DNA from: Solirubrobacterales bacterium
Lineage (GTDB): Bacteria; Actinomycetota; Thermoleophilia; Solirubrobacterales; Solirubrobacteraceae
Assembly (NCBI GenBank): GCA_026392325.1
Contig: JAPLCH010000263.1
Location: forward strand, 1 to 23,382
Direction of reading: 5' to 3'
DNA length: 23,382 bases
A program made the translations under genes and the position numbers. This document shows, piece after piece, positions 1-7,881 of the stretch. Each line of letters begins with the position of its first letter. Within the stretch, counting starts at the first letter, position 1. The notes beneath the pieces are model-generated. The model had not been told where the DNA came from and searched no databases. It saw only the letters and a program-made list of their open reading frames with translations.

Positions 1-1313
1 AGTGGCCCTCGCGGTACCGACCCGACAACGTGTACGGCCTTGGGAATCTCCCAGGGCGAGAGCATCCCAGAAAGCAACGGGAGAACCTCTGCCTCGGTGA
101 GCGTAACCCCGTCGGTGACAACAATTTGGGCTTCAACCCGCTGTCCCCAGACCGGGTCGCTGACGCCGAACACAGCTGCATCCTCAATACCCGTCAATCC
201 CCGAAGGGCCTCCTCGACGCGCTCCGGGCTGATGTTCTCACCACCACTGATGATCACCGTGCCGAGCCGCCCGGTGACATGGACGCATTCGTGCTGGACA
301 AACCCAGCATCTCCGGTCGCAAGCCAGCCGTCCGCCTCACAGGATTCAGGGGCGATTGTCGGCCCCTTGATCTGAAGTTCAGAGTCATCGCTTACCCGTA
401 GTTCAAGACCCTCAAGCATTTGCCCCGCCCCAGTGTCGGAGTCAGACCGACAGAAACTGATCAATCCAAGAGTCTCTGTCATGCCCCAGGACTCCCTCAC
501 AGGTATTCCCCGTGCGACGGCCTCGTTCCGCAGGTCAGCATCGAGCGGAGCGCCACCGATCAGCGCCATCTGCAACTCCGATGGATTCGATAGCCCTTCA
601 TCAAGAAGGCGTCTGAGCATCGTGGGAACCAAAGACACGTGAGTTACCGGGTTGCGGTCACCGCCGCCCTCAATTAGCCGTATGCACTCACCTGCGTCGA
701 AATCGGCGAGAAGGGTCATCTCCGCACTCCCGTAGATACAGCGCACCAAAGCCCCAATGCCGCCCGCGTGAACCATCGGCATGGGGATCAGCCAGTGGCT
801 GTCCGAGGTCAGTCCGACGGCTGCAGCCCCAAGGCTTGCCTGGGCGAAGATGCTTGACGCCGTGTGAACAACCGGGACGGGACTTGAGGTACTCCCCGAC
901 GTCATGAGCAAGAGAGAGGACTCCAGCCCTTGAGCCTCAACACCCTCCCCTAGCGACCCTTCTTCCTCCCTCGCGGAATAGACCGACTCAAGAACATCTG
1001 GGGTGATGTGGATTGCGCCGTCAAGCGAAACCGCCCGGAGGGCCGGGGGCCACTGAGAGTTCACAGGCACAAGTCTGTGACCAGCCATCAGGGTCCCAGC
1101 AGCGGCTGCTAGCCAATCGCGGCCCGAGGGGACCTCAAGCGCAACCGTCCGGTCAGCCAGATCAAGGCCCCCAAGCCACGCGCATACCGCTGAGGATTTC
1201 TCATGCGCCTGAACCCCGGACCAACTTCCCGCGCGGTCCGTGACCGTTGACGATTGCCCCCGCGCGAGGAGCCCCTCCATGGAGAAGAACTGCGGTTGGG
1301 CCTCACGCTTCAT
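1..1313 (-). CDS. menE: o-succinylbenzoate--CoA ligase (MenE), C-terminus cut by window edge
   Basis: ANL-superfamily adenylating enzyme that activates o-succinylbenzoate to its CoA thioester in menaquinone synthesis. Reading leftward from ATG at 1313 gives 437 codons with no stop before the window ends, so about 20-25 C-terminal residues, including the usual catalytic lysine near PxxxTGK, lie outside. Visible motifs are the P-loop-like MTSGSTSSPVPVVHT, SLVPTMLRRLL, the adenine-site SWGMTET, the ATP-ribose motif ATGDAG, the hinge region GRLGTVIISGGENISP, and PWEIPKAVHVV near the edge. Two positions deviate from the family: the P-loop lacks the usual GxPK glycine and lysine, and the hinge Asp after GRL is Gly. 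It is divergent from menB-menA-menC-menD, which supports the MenE assignment over another acyl-CoA ligase. A TAGCCT hexamer lies 6 bases before the ATG, so translation may be leaderless. An in-frame stop at 1323-1325 rules out a much longer start. Confidence 0.9.
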   Translation of the reverse strand, partial: MKREAQPQFFSMEGLLARGQSSTVTDRAGSWSGVQAHEKSSAVCAWLGGLDLADRTVALEVPSGRDWLAAAAGTLMAGHRLVPVNSQWPPALRAVSLDGAIHITPDVLESVYSAREEEGSLGEGVEAQGLESSLLLMTSGSTSSPVPVVHTASSIFAQASLGAAAVGLTSDSHWLIPMPMVHAGGIGALVRCIYGSAEMTLLADFDAGECIRLIEGGGDRNPVTHVSLVPTMLRRLLDEGLSNPSELQMALIGGAPLDADLRNEAVARGIPVRESWGMTETLGLISFCRSDSDTGAGQMLEGLELRVSDDSELQIKGPTIAPESCEADGWLATGDAGFVQHECVHVTGRLGTVIISGGENISPERVEEALRGLTGIEDAAVFGVSDPVWGQRVEAQIVVTDGVTLTEAEVLPLLSGMLSPWEIPKAVHVVGSVPRGP

Positions 1314-1368
1314 ACCGACAGGCTAATCTCGAATGCCCCGCACCGCCCAACGAACGAAGGAAGCCACC
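1314..1368. promoter_or_regulatory. Divergent menE / menB promoter region
   Basis: The whole control region for both halves of the menaquinone locus fits here. A leftward -10-like TAGCCT occupies 1325-1320, 6 bases before the menE ATG. A rightward -10-like TAATCT occupies 1324-1329. The two hexamers share the TA at 1324-1325. No convincing -35 was found for either. A Shine-Dalgarno-like GAAGGAAG at 1356-1363 serves the TTG at 1369. The hexamer assignments are inference from pattern and spacing. Confidence 0.4.
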
Positions 1369-2220
1369 TTGAGCTCAGAGGACTCACAAGTAACCTGGAC
1401 ATCCGTCAAGGAGTACTCCGACATCCGCTACGAAGTATCGGGAGACGGGATCGCGAAGATCACCATCAACCGTCCCGAGGTGCGCAATGCCTTCCGCCCT
1501 CAAACCCTCTTTCAGCTCTCCGAAGCATTTGACCTTGCCCGCGACGACTCAACCGTTGGCGTGATTGTCCTTACAGGCGAGGGAGACTTGGCCTTCTGCT
1601 CAGGTGGAGACCAGCGAATTCGGGGCGATGACGGCTACATCGGAGATGACCAGATAGCCAAGAGCGGCATTGGGCGCCTCAACGTCCTTGATCTCCAGAT
1701 CCAGATCAGAAGAACGCCCAAGCCAGTAGTCGCCATGATCGCCGGATACGCAATTGGCGGCGGACACATTCTTCACATCTGTTGCGACCTCTCAATCGCT
1801 GCCGACAACGCCAAGTTTGGTCAAACCGGCCCGAAGGTCGGCTCCTTCGACGGCGGCTATGGCTCTGGTCTCTTGGCACGTCAAATCGGACAGAAGCGGG
1901 CGCGAGAAATCTGGTTCCTCTGCCGGCAGTACGACGCCCAAACGGCTCTTGACTGGGGACTGGTCAACACCGTTGTCCCGCTCGCTGACCTAGAGGCCGA
2001 GACCGTCAAGTGGTGCCACGAGATGCTCGAACTGTCACCAATGGCGCTCAGGATGTTGAAGGCCAGCCTCAACGCCGCCGACGACGGGTTGGCGGGCATC
2101 CAGCAGCTTGCCGGTGACGCAACGCTCCTCTTCTACATGTCAGAAGAGGCCCAAGAAGGCCGCAACGCCTACAACGAAAAGCGTAAGCCAGACTTCGGAA
2201 AGTTTCCAAAGCGCCCATGA
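1369..2220 (+). CDS. menB: 1,4-dihydroxy-2-naphthoyl-CoA synthase (MenB)
   Basis: Crotonase-fold enzyme that closes the second ring of the naphthoquinone by intramolecular Claisen condensation of o-succinylbenzoyl-CoA. The protein is nearly co-linear with classical MenB: ITINRPEVRNAF, the oxyanion-hole region FCSGGDQ (about residue 77), GYAIGGGHILH, GQTGPKVGSFDGGYG (about 152-165), WFLCRQYDAQ, and a C-terminal EKRKPDFGKFP. Gly in the QTG segment, where mycobacterial MenB has Asp, is the mark of type I, bicarbonate-dependent MenB. A small insertion (AKSGIG) follows GDDQI. I chose TTG 1369 (283 aa) because GAAGGAAG sits 5-7 bases upstream. The in-frame ATG at 1333 (295 aa) has no ribosome-binding site and would leave only 19 bases before the divergent menE start. 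The stop overlaps the menA ATG (ATGA), implying translational coupling. Confidence 0.96.
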   Translation: MSSEDSQVTWTSVKEYSDIRYEVSGDGIAKITINRPEVRNAFRPQTLFQLSEAFDLARDDSTVGVIVLTGEGDLAFCSGGDQRIRGDDGYIGDDQIAKSGIGRLNVLDLQIQIRRTPKPVVAMIAGYAIGGGHILHICCDLSIAADNAKFGQTGPKVGSFDGGYGSGLLARQIGQKRAREIWFLCRQYDAQTALDWGLVNTVVPLADLEAETVKWCHEMLELSPMALRMLKASLNAADDGLAGIQQLAGDATLLFYMSEEAQEGRNAYNEKRKPDFGKFPKRP

Positions 2221-3119
2221 GTCAATCCACAGCTAGACCGAGCGGTCTTAGAATCTGGCTGTTGGCAGCTCGGCCTCGCACCCTTCCAGCAGCAGTCGCA
2301 CCTGTCCTTGTGGGAACCGCCTTGGCCAGCCAACTTGCCAACCGATTCTCACTGCTGGCATTCATCGCGACTCTGGCTGGGGCACTGCTCATTCAGATTG
2401 GTACCAACCTCGCCAATGACTACTCCGATGCACGCCGCGGGACCGACACCGAGGACCGACTCGGCCCAGTTCGGGTCACCGCAGGTGGCCTCGTCCCTCC
2501 CAAGCAGGTTCTCGTTGCGACTTACCTGACCTTTGGCCTTGCAGTTGCAGTTGGCGTCTACCTTGTTGCGATTTCAGGGTGGCCACTCCTGATTGTTGGC
2601 GTCGTCTCGATCATGGCCGGAGTTCTCTACACGGGTGGGCCACGGCCCTACGGATATGCCGGTCTAGGCGAAATCTTCGTGTTCCTTTTCTTCGGACTGG
2701 TTGCTGTCGCAGGGACCTATTACGTCCAAACTGTTGAAATCGCATGGGAGTCCGTCGAGCTCGCGGTACCCGTCGGCCTGCTCGCCTCAGCAATCCTTGT
2801 TGTCAACAACATCCGTGACATCGACACCGACCGCCGCGCTAATAAGAACACTCTCGCCGTCCGCCTCGGACGTCCAGCCACACGCCGCCTCTTCGCTTCG
2901 ATGGTGGTTCTCAGCTTTCCCCTCGCGCTGCTTCCATGGATATCCGGAAGTCTTGGGGCGGGACTCGCATTGACCCTCCTGGCAATTCCACTCGCAGTGC
3001 CTCCGCTCAAGGCTGTGGCAACCCGGACGGATGGGCCAGCGTTGAACAAAACCCTTGGTGACACGGGGAAGCTCCAGCTTGGCTTCTGCATCCTGCTGTC
3101 AATCGGAATTCTCCTCTAA
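2217..3119 (+). CDS. menA: 1,4-dihydroxy-2-naphthoate polyprenyltransferase (MenA)
   Basis: Integral-membrane UbiA-family prenyltransferase, 300 aa, that attaches the polyprenyl tail to DHNA to make demethylmenaquinone. The first Asp-rich active-site motif is visible as NLANDYSDARRGTDTED (about residues 64-80) and the second as NNIRDIDTDRRANKNT (about 197-212). These bind Mg2+ and the prenyl diphosphate. An N-terminal AARPRTLPAAVAPVLVGTA segment and several long hydrophobic stretches fit the 8-9 helix fold of the family. The ATG overlaps the menB stop by 4 bases and menC begins 5 bases after the menA stop, so the gene is in a tight men operon. That context favours MenA over other UbiA members. 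Confidence 0.95.
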   Translation: MSQSTARPSGLRIWLLAARPRTLPAAVAPVLVGTALASQLANRFSLLAFIATLAGALLIQIGTNLANDYSDARRGTDTEDRLGPVRVTAGGLVPPKQVLVATYLTFGLAVAVGVYLVAISGWPLLIVGVVSIMAGVLYTGGPRPYGYAGLGEIFVFLFFGLVAVAGTYYVQTVEIAWESVELAVPVGLLASAILVVNNIRDIDTDRRANKNTLAVRLGRPATRRLFASMVVLSFPLALLPWISGSLGAGLALTLLAIPLAVPPLKAVATRTDGPALNKTLGDTGKLQLGFCILLSIGILL

Positions 3120-3124
3120 CCAAC

Positions 3125-4159
3125 ATGCGCTGGCAGCTCCAGCGAAGGATTCACGAACTCCTGACTCCGAGTCAGGCTGCCCACGGCGCGGTTGTCAAGC
3201 GCGAATTGCTCCTCCTGCGCATCACCGATGGCAATCACGTTGGTTGGGGGGAGGCAGCCCCGATCTTCTCGTACAACGGAGTAACGGTTGATCAAGCCGA
3301 CTCAGAGTTGCGCACATGCCTCGAGCTGCTCGGCGGGCAAGACCCTGATGACCCCGAGGCCACTCTCAATGGCTTGGATGGCGACTTGTCAGGGCCGTCC
3401 CGGGCTGCGCTTGAAGTTGCGCTTCGCGATCTGTCATCTCGCCGTTCTGGAGTATCAATTCTTCAGTCACTTGGTGGGAGTGCGCCATCCCCGATTGAGT
3501 TGCGCGCCTTGCTGACAGCAACATCCGTATCCGAAGCCGGAGTAGAGGCGGAGGCAGCGGTAAATGACGGGTACAAAGCACTGAAGGCAAAGATCGGGCT
3601 GTCCAGTGACTTCGACCTCAAGCGCCTGCATGAGATAAGAGAAGCCAGTCCGGCCGGCGTGAGGATCTCGGCCGACGCGAATGGTGCATTTGCGGTCGAA
3701 GATGCCTTGGCATTTCTAGAACAGGCTGATGGCCTGATTGACCTCGCCGAACAGCCAGTTTCGGGTCTGGCAGAGATGAGAGCCCTCCGGCAGCGGACTT
3801 CAGTGCATACCGCGCTTGATGAGGACGCAACACTTCCGGGAGCGATGGACACGCCCTTGGCAGCAGACAGCGTGTGTCTCAAGCTGCAGGCTTGGGGCGG
3901 GATTGATCGTCTGGTGGCTGCGGCACAACTCGCCCATCAGGCGGGGCTGACCGTCACTTACGGATCAACCCTTGAAGGACCGGTCGGAATCACCGCGAGC
4001 CTGATCGCGGCCGATCTCGCCCCGGCGGACTTGCCAAGTGGTTTAGGCACGCTCTCACTGTTCAAAGAGGAATTCCCAGCGCTTATTGTCAGAGACGGTA
4101 CCCTCACTGCCCCTCCCGGAGCCGGGCTGGGAACTGGACCGGAGGGAGTCGAATGCTGA
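3125..4159 (+). CDS. menC: o-succinylbenzoate synthase (MenC)
   Basis: Enolase-superfamily enzyme, 344 aa, that dehydrates SHCHC to o-succinylbenzoate. The full catalytic set can be placed: the KAKIG lysines at about residues 154 and 156, metal ligands Asp in SADANGAF (about 184), Glu in AEQP (about 209) and Asp in LDEDA (about 232-234), and the second catalytic Lys in CLKLQAWGG (about 253). The N-terminal capping domain (residues 1-110) holds VGWGEAAPIFSYNG. Enolase-family members include N-acylamino-acid racemases, but the position between menA and menD settles the role. The last 7 bases overlap menD. Confidence 0.94.
   Translation: MRWQLQRRIHELLTPSQAAHGAVVKRELLLLRITDGNHVGWGEAAPIFSYNGVTVDQADSELRTCLELLGGQDPDDPEATLNGLDGDLSGPSRAALEVALRDLSSRRSGVSILQSLGGSAPSPIELRALLTATSVSEAGVEAEAAVNDGYKALKAKIGLSSDFDLKRLHEIREASPAGVRISADANGAFAVEDALAFLEQADGLIDLAEQPVSGLAEMRALRQRTSVHTALDEDATLPGAMDTPLAADSVCLKLQAWGGIDRLVAAAQLAHQAGLTVTYGSTLEGPVGITASLIAADLAPADLPSGLGTLSLFKEEFPALIVRDGTLTAPPGAGLGTGPEGVEC
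4141..4148 (+). promoter_or_regulatory. Strong ribosome-binding site of menD inside menC
   Basis: GGAGGGAG lies within the last menC codons, with 7 bases between GGAGG and the menD ATG at 4153. It is among the best Shine-Dalgarno sequences in the window and fixes the menD start. Confidence 0.75.
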
Positions 4160-5841
4160 ACCAGCCGACCGCCCTTTCCTTCATTGCGAGGGAGCTGAGC
4201 CAAACACTCGGGCTGAACCACGCAGTCCTCTCTCCTGGCTCCCGATCAGCGCCCCTGATCCTTGCCCTCGGACGTGAACCCTCGCTCAGAACCTGGTCTT
4301 TGATCGACGAACGGGCAGCTGCATTCTTCGCGCTTGGATTAGCAAAAGCAACTGGCATGCCAACCGTGCTCGCTTGCACGTCAGGGACTGCGGCTGCCAA
4401 CTACGCTCCAGCCGTCCACGAAGCCCGCGAGGCATCAGTGCCCCTGATCGTGCTCACGGCCGACAGACCACCTGAGCTGAGAGCAGCGGGCGAAAACCAG
4501 ACCATTGATCAGGTTGGAGTGTTCGGGTCAGCCGCCCGAGTCATGGAGATGCCTCCCTTTGGCGAAACCAGCGACGAGGCCTGGACCAGGTTCGCCCGGT
4601 TGCTCGTGGAAACATCCCTTACCCCCACCCCGGGTCCAGTACATGTGAACGTTCCCTTGTGGGACCCATTGGCAGCGAGCGCAGAGGAGCTGCCTGCTCT
4701 CATCAAGTCAGGGCACGCGACCTTCAGCCAAGCCCCATCGCACGGCGACCTTCCCCACGAAATTGTTCACATCCTCAACTCCGCGGAGCGCCCGATTCTC
4801 GTGCTGGGTCGGGATGAAAACGGAGGCCGGGATCAGCTCGTACGCTGGGCGTCCGAGAAAAATCTTCCTGTCTTTGTCGACCCACTTGCCGGTCCAGTCC
4901 ACAGTCAGCCGTCAACAGCAGTTACGACTTGGGACGCGCTCCTCAGAGCGGGAGTTGACACGATCGAAACTGCCCCCGATCTAATCCTCCGCAGCGGTGA
5001 TCTCCCTACATCCAAGCCCTTGCGGACTTGGCTTGCCGGGCTGGCAATCAGCGGAGTTCCAGTTCTTGACTTTGCCAGCAAGACGAGCCCCCGAGACCCG
5101 ATAATGGCAACCACACATCGGATTGAGTCTCCACTGGACTCCCTCGATGATTTGGCCCTCAGGTCAATCTCTCCCGGATGGACCGCCGCGTGGACGACGG
5201 CGGGTCGGAAGGCCGCCACCGCAATCGATCTGGTACTAAACAATTCGCCAGAAGTGTTGGATGAGCTGCATCTGATCAATCGCCTCACGGCTGCTGACCT
5301 CACGGACAGCACGCTCTTCATCGCCGCCTCGATGCCAGTCAGAGACCTTGAGCTTCTCTACCGTGCCCAAGGGGGACCTCGCTGCGCAGCAAACCGTGGG
5401 GCCAACGGCATTGACGGAACCCTCTCAACCGGGGGAGGACACGCCGCCGGAACCGACAGGCCCACATTCATCGTCTGCGGAGACGTCACCTTCGCCCATG
5501 ACCTTGCAGGCCTGGCCTCGATTCGTGAGGCTGGGGGCCCTATAACGATCATCGTCATAGACAACGCAGGCGGGGCGATATTCGACAACCTTCCGATCAG
5601 CAGCCAGTCAGATGTGTACGAAAGGTTCGTCCTCACACCTCCTGCCATCAATATCCAAAGAGCTGGAGAGGCCTACGGCATTGACTACTTGGAGTTGGCT
5701 GGACCGGAGGACCTTGAGCACCTCATAGCGACAAGGCAACGGTCTGCCCCTGTTCTCTGTCGGCTTGCAACAGAGCGCTCAACTGGGCGTAATGCTCGGG
5801 AGGCCCTCATCTCCGCAGTGCGAGCGGCCCTCGGATCCTAA
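4153..5841 (+). CDS. menD: SEPHCHC synthase (MenD)
   Basis: Thiamine-diphosphate enzyme, 562 aa, that joins 2-oxoglutarate (as succinyl semialdehyde) to isochorismate, the first committed step of menaquinone synthesis. The N-terminal domain shows the isochorismate-site motif SPGSRSAPL (about residues 27-35) and the activating Glu in IDERAAAFFALG. The C-terminal ThDP domain has CGDVTFAHDLAG followed by VIDNAGGAIF, the GD...N pair that binds Mg-ThDP. Length and order match the MenD family closely. The start is set by a strong ribosome-binding site and a 7-base overlap with menC. menD is the last gene of the rightward men run and ends 12 bases from the convergent menF stop. The substrate-supplying menF is therefore close by but transcribed from the other direction. 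Confidence 0.96.
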   Translation: MLNQPTALSFIARELSQTLGLNHAVLSPGSRSAPLILALGREPSLRTWSLIDERAAAFFALGLAKATGMPTVLACTSGTAAANYAPAVHEAREASVPLIVLTADRPPELRAAGENQTIDQVGVFGSAARVMEMPPFGETSDEAWTRFARLLVETSLTPTPGPVHVNVPLWDPLAASAEELPALIKSGHATFSQAPSHGDLPHEIVHILNSAERPILVLGRDENGGRDQLVRWASEKNLPVFVDPLAGPVHSQPSTAVTTWDALLRAGVDTIETAPDLILRSGDLPTSKPLRTWLAGLAISGVPVLDFASKTSPRDPIMATTHRIESPLDSLDDLALRSISPGWTAAWTTAGRKAATAIDLVLNNSPEVLDELHLINRLTAADLTDSTLFIAASMPVRDLELLYRAQGGPRCAANRGANGIDGTLSTGGGHAAGTDRPTFIVCGDVTFAHDLAGLASIREAGGPITIIVIDNAGGAIFDNLPISSQSDVYERFVLTPPAINIQRAGEAYGIDYLELAGPEDLEHLIATRQRSAPVLCRLATERSTGRNAREALISAVRAALGS

Positions 5842-5846
5842 GAGGG
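5828..5846. terminator. Small inverted repeat between convergent menD and menF
   Basis: CCCTC (5828-5832) and GAGGG (5842-5846) can form a 5-bp stem with a 9-base loop containing GGATCC, across the junction of the two convergent genes. There is no T-tract on either side, so a bidirectional terminator role is only a possibility. Confidence 0.2.
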
Positions 5847-5853
5847 TCGATTC

Positions 5854-7308
5854 TCAAGCACTGACAATAGGCAGGATGGCCTGGAGCTTTAGCTCCGTTT
5901 CGGCCAACTCTGAGGCCGGATCGGACCCTTCGACAACCCCAACTCCCGCGTAGCACCTCGCCTCAGTACCCCTAAGAAGAGCTCCCCGCAGCGCAACGCA
6001 GAACTCACCGTCCTCACTCGCGTCAGTCCACCCGATCGGAGCCGCGTACCAACCACGGTCGAGTCCCTCCACAGCCGAGATCAACTCCCGGGCCTCAGCC
6101 CATGGCTCGCCACCAACAGCTGGTGTGGGGTGAAGCCGCCCGAGTAGATCGAGAACACCAACAGACGCTCGAAGCTGAGCCCTGATGGGCGTTCCCAAGT
6201 GCCGAATATTTGCCACCTTGACGAGTGCGGGCTCGGGCGACGCGGTTACCCATACCGAGACAGGATCAAGAGCCTGTCGAATCCGGTCCGTGACAACCTC
6301 CTGCTCTGCCCGATCCTTGGCGGAACGCAGAAGACGTTCTCCAATATGGCTGTCCACGGCTGGATCCGCACTCCGCGGTGCCGAACCCGCAAGTGCCACG
6401 GTGGAAGCTCGAAGTCCCTCTCGCTTGACCAGAAGCTCTGGACTGGCGCCAACAAATGTCCCTGAACCCCGCCCAACGGCGTAGAGGTAGCACGAGGGAA
6501 ACACCTCTCGGAGAACCGACATCACTTCCGCCGGGTCATGCGGCGTTTCCCTTTCGACGAGAACCTCCCGGGCGAGGACAGCCTTGGTGAGCCTTCCTTC
6601 CCGGATTGCCTCCACGGCAAGACTGACGGCTGATTCATAGTGTTGTGGAGAGAGAGCAGATGAGATTCGAACCGCTTCAGAATCCACTGTCACAGTTCGA
6701 TCCTCTAGTCGGCCCAGCGGCTCAAGCGCGGAAAAGATCAATCCCAGCCTCCGTAGAATCTCATCCGCGATGTCGTCCGGAGCCACGATGCACTGGGCGG
6801 TCACCCATGTTGCCTCTCCCCTCCTGACAAGCGCAACTTCAGGAACGACCATGGAGCAGGAGCTAAACCCCCTCCAAGGTCCAACTTCCGTCACGGTTGA
6901 TGCGAACGAAAAGCCGCCGAAGGCAATAGGGCCAACGCCCGACTTGGTCTCCGGCTCGTCTACTACAGCCCCCCTGATCAACTCCCTCCACTTGGCGCCA
7001 GCCGTCGAAAATCGTTCATCACCAGCTGCGCTGAGATCAACGGCGCATCCAAGCACCGCAATGGAAGCCCGGTCGGCGTCAGGCTGGTCGAGCACGCCCC
7101 AGTGTCGATCACCGCGATCCCCCAGCAGCACGGCCGAAGCAGGATCAACCGCAGAGCCCATCTCCTCGGTCACAGCGGCCAGAGTCGGCTCACCGGTACG
7201 ACGCGCTCTCGAGAGCGCCGCATCTACCCGAGCAGCAAGCCGCTCGGACGCGACATCAGTCAGCCACCCGGCGAAATCCGCCCTCGTTCCTTCCGAGGGG
7301 TCAGCCAC
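5854..7308 (-). CDS. menF: isochorismate synthase (MenF family)
   Basis: Chorismate-utilising enzyme, 484 aa, that converts chorismate to isochorismate and so feeds MenD. The C-terminal chorismate-binding domain carries the family motifs: LTKAVLARE (about residue 240, with the conserved base Lys), GTFVGASPELLVKREG, LAGSAPRS, the conserved EQEVVTDRIR, LHPTPAVGGEP, GWYAAPIGW and the Mg-binding end AGVGVVEGSDPASELAETE. The variable N-terminal half is less conserved, as is usual. An entC-type siderophore isochorismate synthase has the same fold, but the adjacent menD points to menaquinone. Start is GTG at 7308, 6 bases after the ilvN stop, so it should be co-transcribed with ilvB-ilvN rather than with the men genes. 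Confidence 0.92.
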   Translation of the reverse strand: MADPSEGTRADFAGWLTDVASERLAARVDAALSRARRTGEPTLAAVTEEMGSAVDPASAVLLGDRGDRHWGVLDQPDADRASIAVLGCAVDLSAAGDERFSTAGAKWRELIRGAVVDEPETKSGVGPIAFGGFSFASTVTEVGPWRGFSSCSMVVPEVALVRRGEATWVTAQCIVAPDDIADEILRRLGLIFSALEPLGRLEDRTVTVDSEAVRISSALSPQHYESAVSLAVEAIREGRLTKAVLAREVLVERETPHDPAEVMSVLREVFPSCYLYAVGRGSGTFVGASPELLVKREGLRASTVALAGSAPRSADPAVDSHIGERLLRSAKDRAEQEVVTDRIRQALDPVSVWVTASPEPALVKVANIRHLGTPIRAQLRASVGVLDLLGRLHPTPAVGGEPWAEARELISAVEGLDRGWYAAPIGWTDASEDGEFCVALRGALLRGTEARCYAGVGVVEGSDPASELAETELKLQAILPIVSA

Positions 7309-7314
7309 TGAAAC

Positions 7315-7881
7315 TCAGGTTTCCGTGCCGCCACGGGAGATGGCTATCTCACCGGTGCGAGCCATTTCGACAAGACCAAACGGACGGATCATCTGCTCGA
7401 ACGCCTCGATCTTCTCACTGGTCCCTGTGATCTCGACAACGATCGTCAGCTGGCCCAGATCAACAATCTTTCCGCGGAAGATCTCCACGATCTGAAGTAC
7501 CTCTGCCCTGCGGGCACCATCCGCGTCAATCTTAAACATCGCGAGCTCGCGCTGAACGGCCTCTCCCGGCTCGAGGTCACGAATCTTGATCACGTTGATC
7601 AGCTTATGAAGCTGCTTGGTGACCTGATCGATGGGGTGGACTGCTCCGTCAACGGTCAGCGTTATCCGCGAGAAATCCGGATCCTCAGTTGGACCAACTG
7701 CAAGCGTGTCGATGTTGAAACCCCGGCGAGCGAAGAGTCCGGCAACGCGGCTAAGAACGCCCGGCTTGTTCTCAACGAGGATTGTGAGAATGTGAGTTCT
7801 CCCGGTTCTAACCCCAACCGAAGCCTGGAGGCTTTCAAGGCTCATTGGACCTGTAATTTCCTGTTCGTTCATGTTGTTCAC
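7315..7881 (-). CDS. ilvN: acetolactate synthase regulatory subunit (IlvN)
   Basis: Small regulatory subunit of acetohydroxyacid synthase. It binds valine, activates the large subunit and confers feedback inhibition. The N-terminal ACT domain is clear: HILTILVENKPGVLSRVAGL followed by FARRGFNIDTLAVG (about residues 30-63). The C-terminal domain contains RELAMFKI, VEIFRGKIVDLG and a final ACT-like region (total 188 aa). About 25 residues precede the ACT domain, somewhat more than usual. Two starts are possible: GTG 7881, overlapping the ilvB stop (GTGA), or ATG 7872, which has GGGTGA a few bases upstream and would shorten the tail by 3 residues. The gene lies directly downstream of ilvB and 6 bases upstream of menF. 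Confidence 0.95.
   Translation of the reverse strand: MNNMNEQEITGPMSLESLQASVGVRTGRTHILTILVENKPGVLSRVAGLFARRGFNIDTLAVGPTEDPDFSRITLTVDGAVHPIDQVTKQLHKLINVIKIRDLEPGEAVQRELAMFKIDADGARRAEVLQIVEIFRGKIVDLGQLTIVVEITGTSEKIEAFEQMIRPFGLVEMARTGEIAISRGGTET

Noticed and set aside
1333..1368. ATG 1333 as the menB start
   Set aside because: It has no ribosome-binding site, lies only 19 bases from the divergent menE ATG, and adds residues absent from MenB. TTG 1369 has GAAGGAAG upstream. It remains possible.
6770..7495. A Ser/Thr/Ala-rich 241-codon + strand frame
   Set aside because: It is antisense to menF and ilvN and has the low-information composition typical of a shadow frame.
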